Below, one piece after another: positions 63,955 through 64,000 of a DNA stretch of 64,000 bases. This stretch comes from Piper betle (lineage: Eukaryota > Streptophyta > Magnoliopsida > Piperales > Piperaceae). The notes under the pieces were generated by a model. The model had not been told where the DNA came from and did not search any database. It worked only from the letters and a program-made list of their open reading frames with translations. The stretch is taken from positions 153,387-217,386 of the forward strand of contig JAURVB010000725.1 in NCBI GenBank assembly GCA_033002965.1. Direction: 5' to 3'. The translations under genes and the position numbers were made by a program. Each line of letters starts with the position of its first letter. Position 1 is the stretch's first letter.

Positions 63955-64000
63955 TGTAACACCCCAAATCCGGTTCACACTCGTGAACCAAACCAGCATA
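63955..64000 (-). mobile_element. Start of an LTR, cut by the window end
   Basis: TGTAACACCCCAAATCCGG and the following bases match the reverse complement of 44640-44685, the end of the solo LTR, at 41 of 46 positions. The element therefore lies in the opposite orientation to the solo LTR and continues past the window. Confidence 0.75.

Noticed and set aside
1..64000. CRISPR arrays, tRNA or rRNA genes, bacterial operons
   Set aside because: No regular spacer arrays, no cloverleaf-like sequence noticed by eye, and all genes are eukaryotic with introns. A tRNA scan was not possible, so a tRNA could be missed.

Overview
The window is nuclear DNA of a flowering plant. The evidence is intron-rich genes with GT-AG introns, plant-type families (PL4 rhamnogalacturonate lyase, bifunctional P5CS, PPR, CYP71/83-type P450, plant PDI, AKR4C-type aldo-keto reductase), very AT-rich introns and spacers, long (TA)n tracts, and abundant LTR, hAT-like, Mutator-like and CACTA-like DNA. 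The species cannot be named from this sequence. Exons were read by matching translated segments to family consensus sequences and checking splice sites by eye; no alignment or database search was run.

Layout. 1.4-7.0 kb (-): a rhamnogalacturonate lyase gene that looks intact. 10.5-17.4 kb (-): its tandem duplicate, now a pseudogene with several stops and frameshifts, a (TA)n-associated element in one intron and a CACTA-like element inside one exon. 20.8-23.9 kb (+): an aldo-keto reductase gene with one extra base in exon 5 and a GC splice donor. 24.6-32.5 kb: a nest of repeats holding head-to-head LTR fragments, GC-rich hairpin-ended elements next to (TA)n, an array of TTGACTCG hairpins, and a decayed FAR1/Mutator-type transposase gene (29.4-31.6 kb, -). 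32.8-39.7 kb (-): a complete delta-1-pyrroline-5-carboxylate synthase gene with a clear TATA box. 40.6-44.8 kb: a hAT-like non-autonomous element (8-bp target duplication) carrying a nested solo LTR (5-bp target duplication). 45.5-49.3 kb (-): an intact YIP1-family gene. 51.2-52.2 kb (-): a Mutator transposase remnant. 54.6-62.3 kb (-): three consecutive pseudogenes, for a PPR protein, a protein disulfide isomerase and a CYP71/83-type cytochrome P450. 63.2-63.4 kb (-): an acidic C-terminal exon of unknown identity. The last 46 bases start another LTR of the kind seen at 41.7-44.7 kb, in the opposite orientation.

The genes form no pathway or cluster. P5CS (proline synthesis), the lyase (pectin degradation in the wall) and the YIP1 protein (Golgi/endosome trafficking) are unrelated housekeeping or stress genes. 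The notable biology lies in the repeats, mainly a family of GC-rich elements with hairpins at both ends that repeatedly sit against (TA)n tracts, and in the run of decayed genes at the right.
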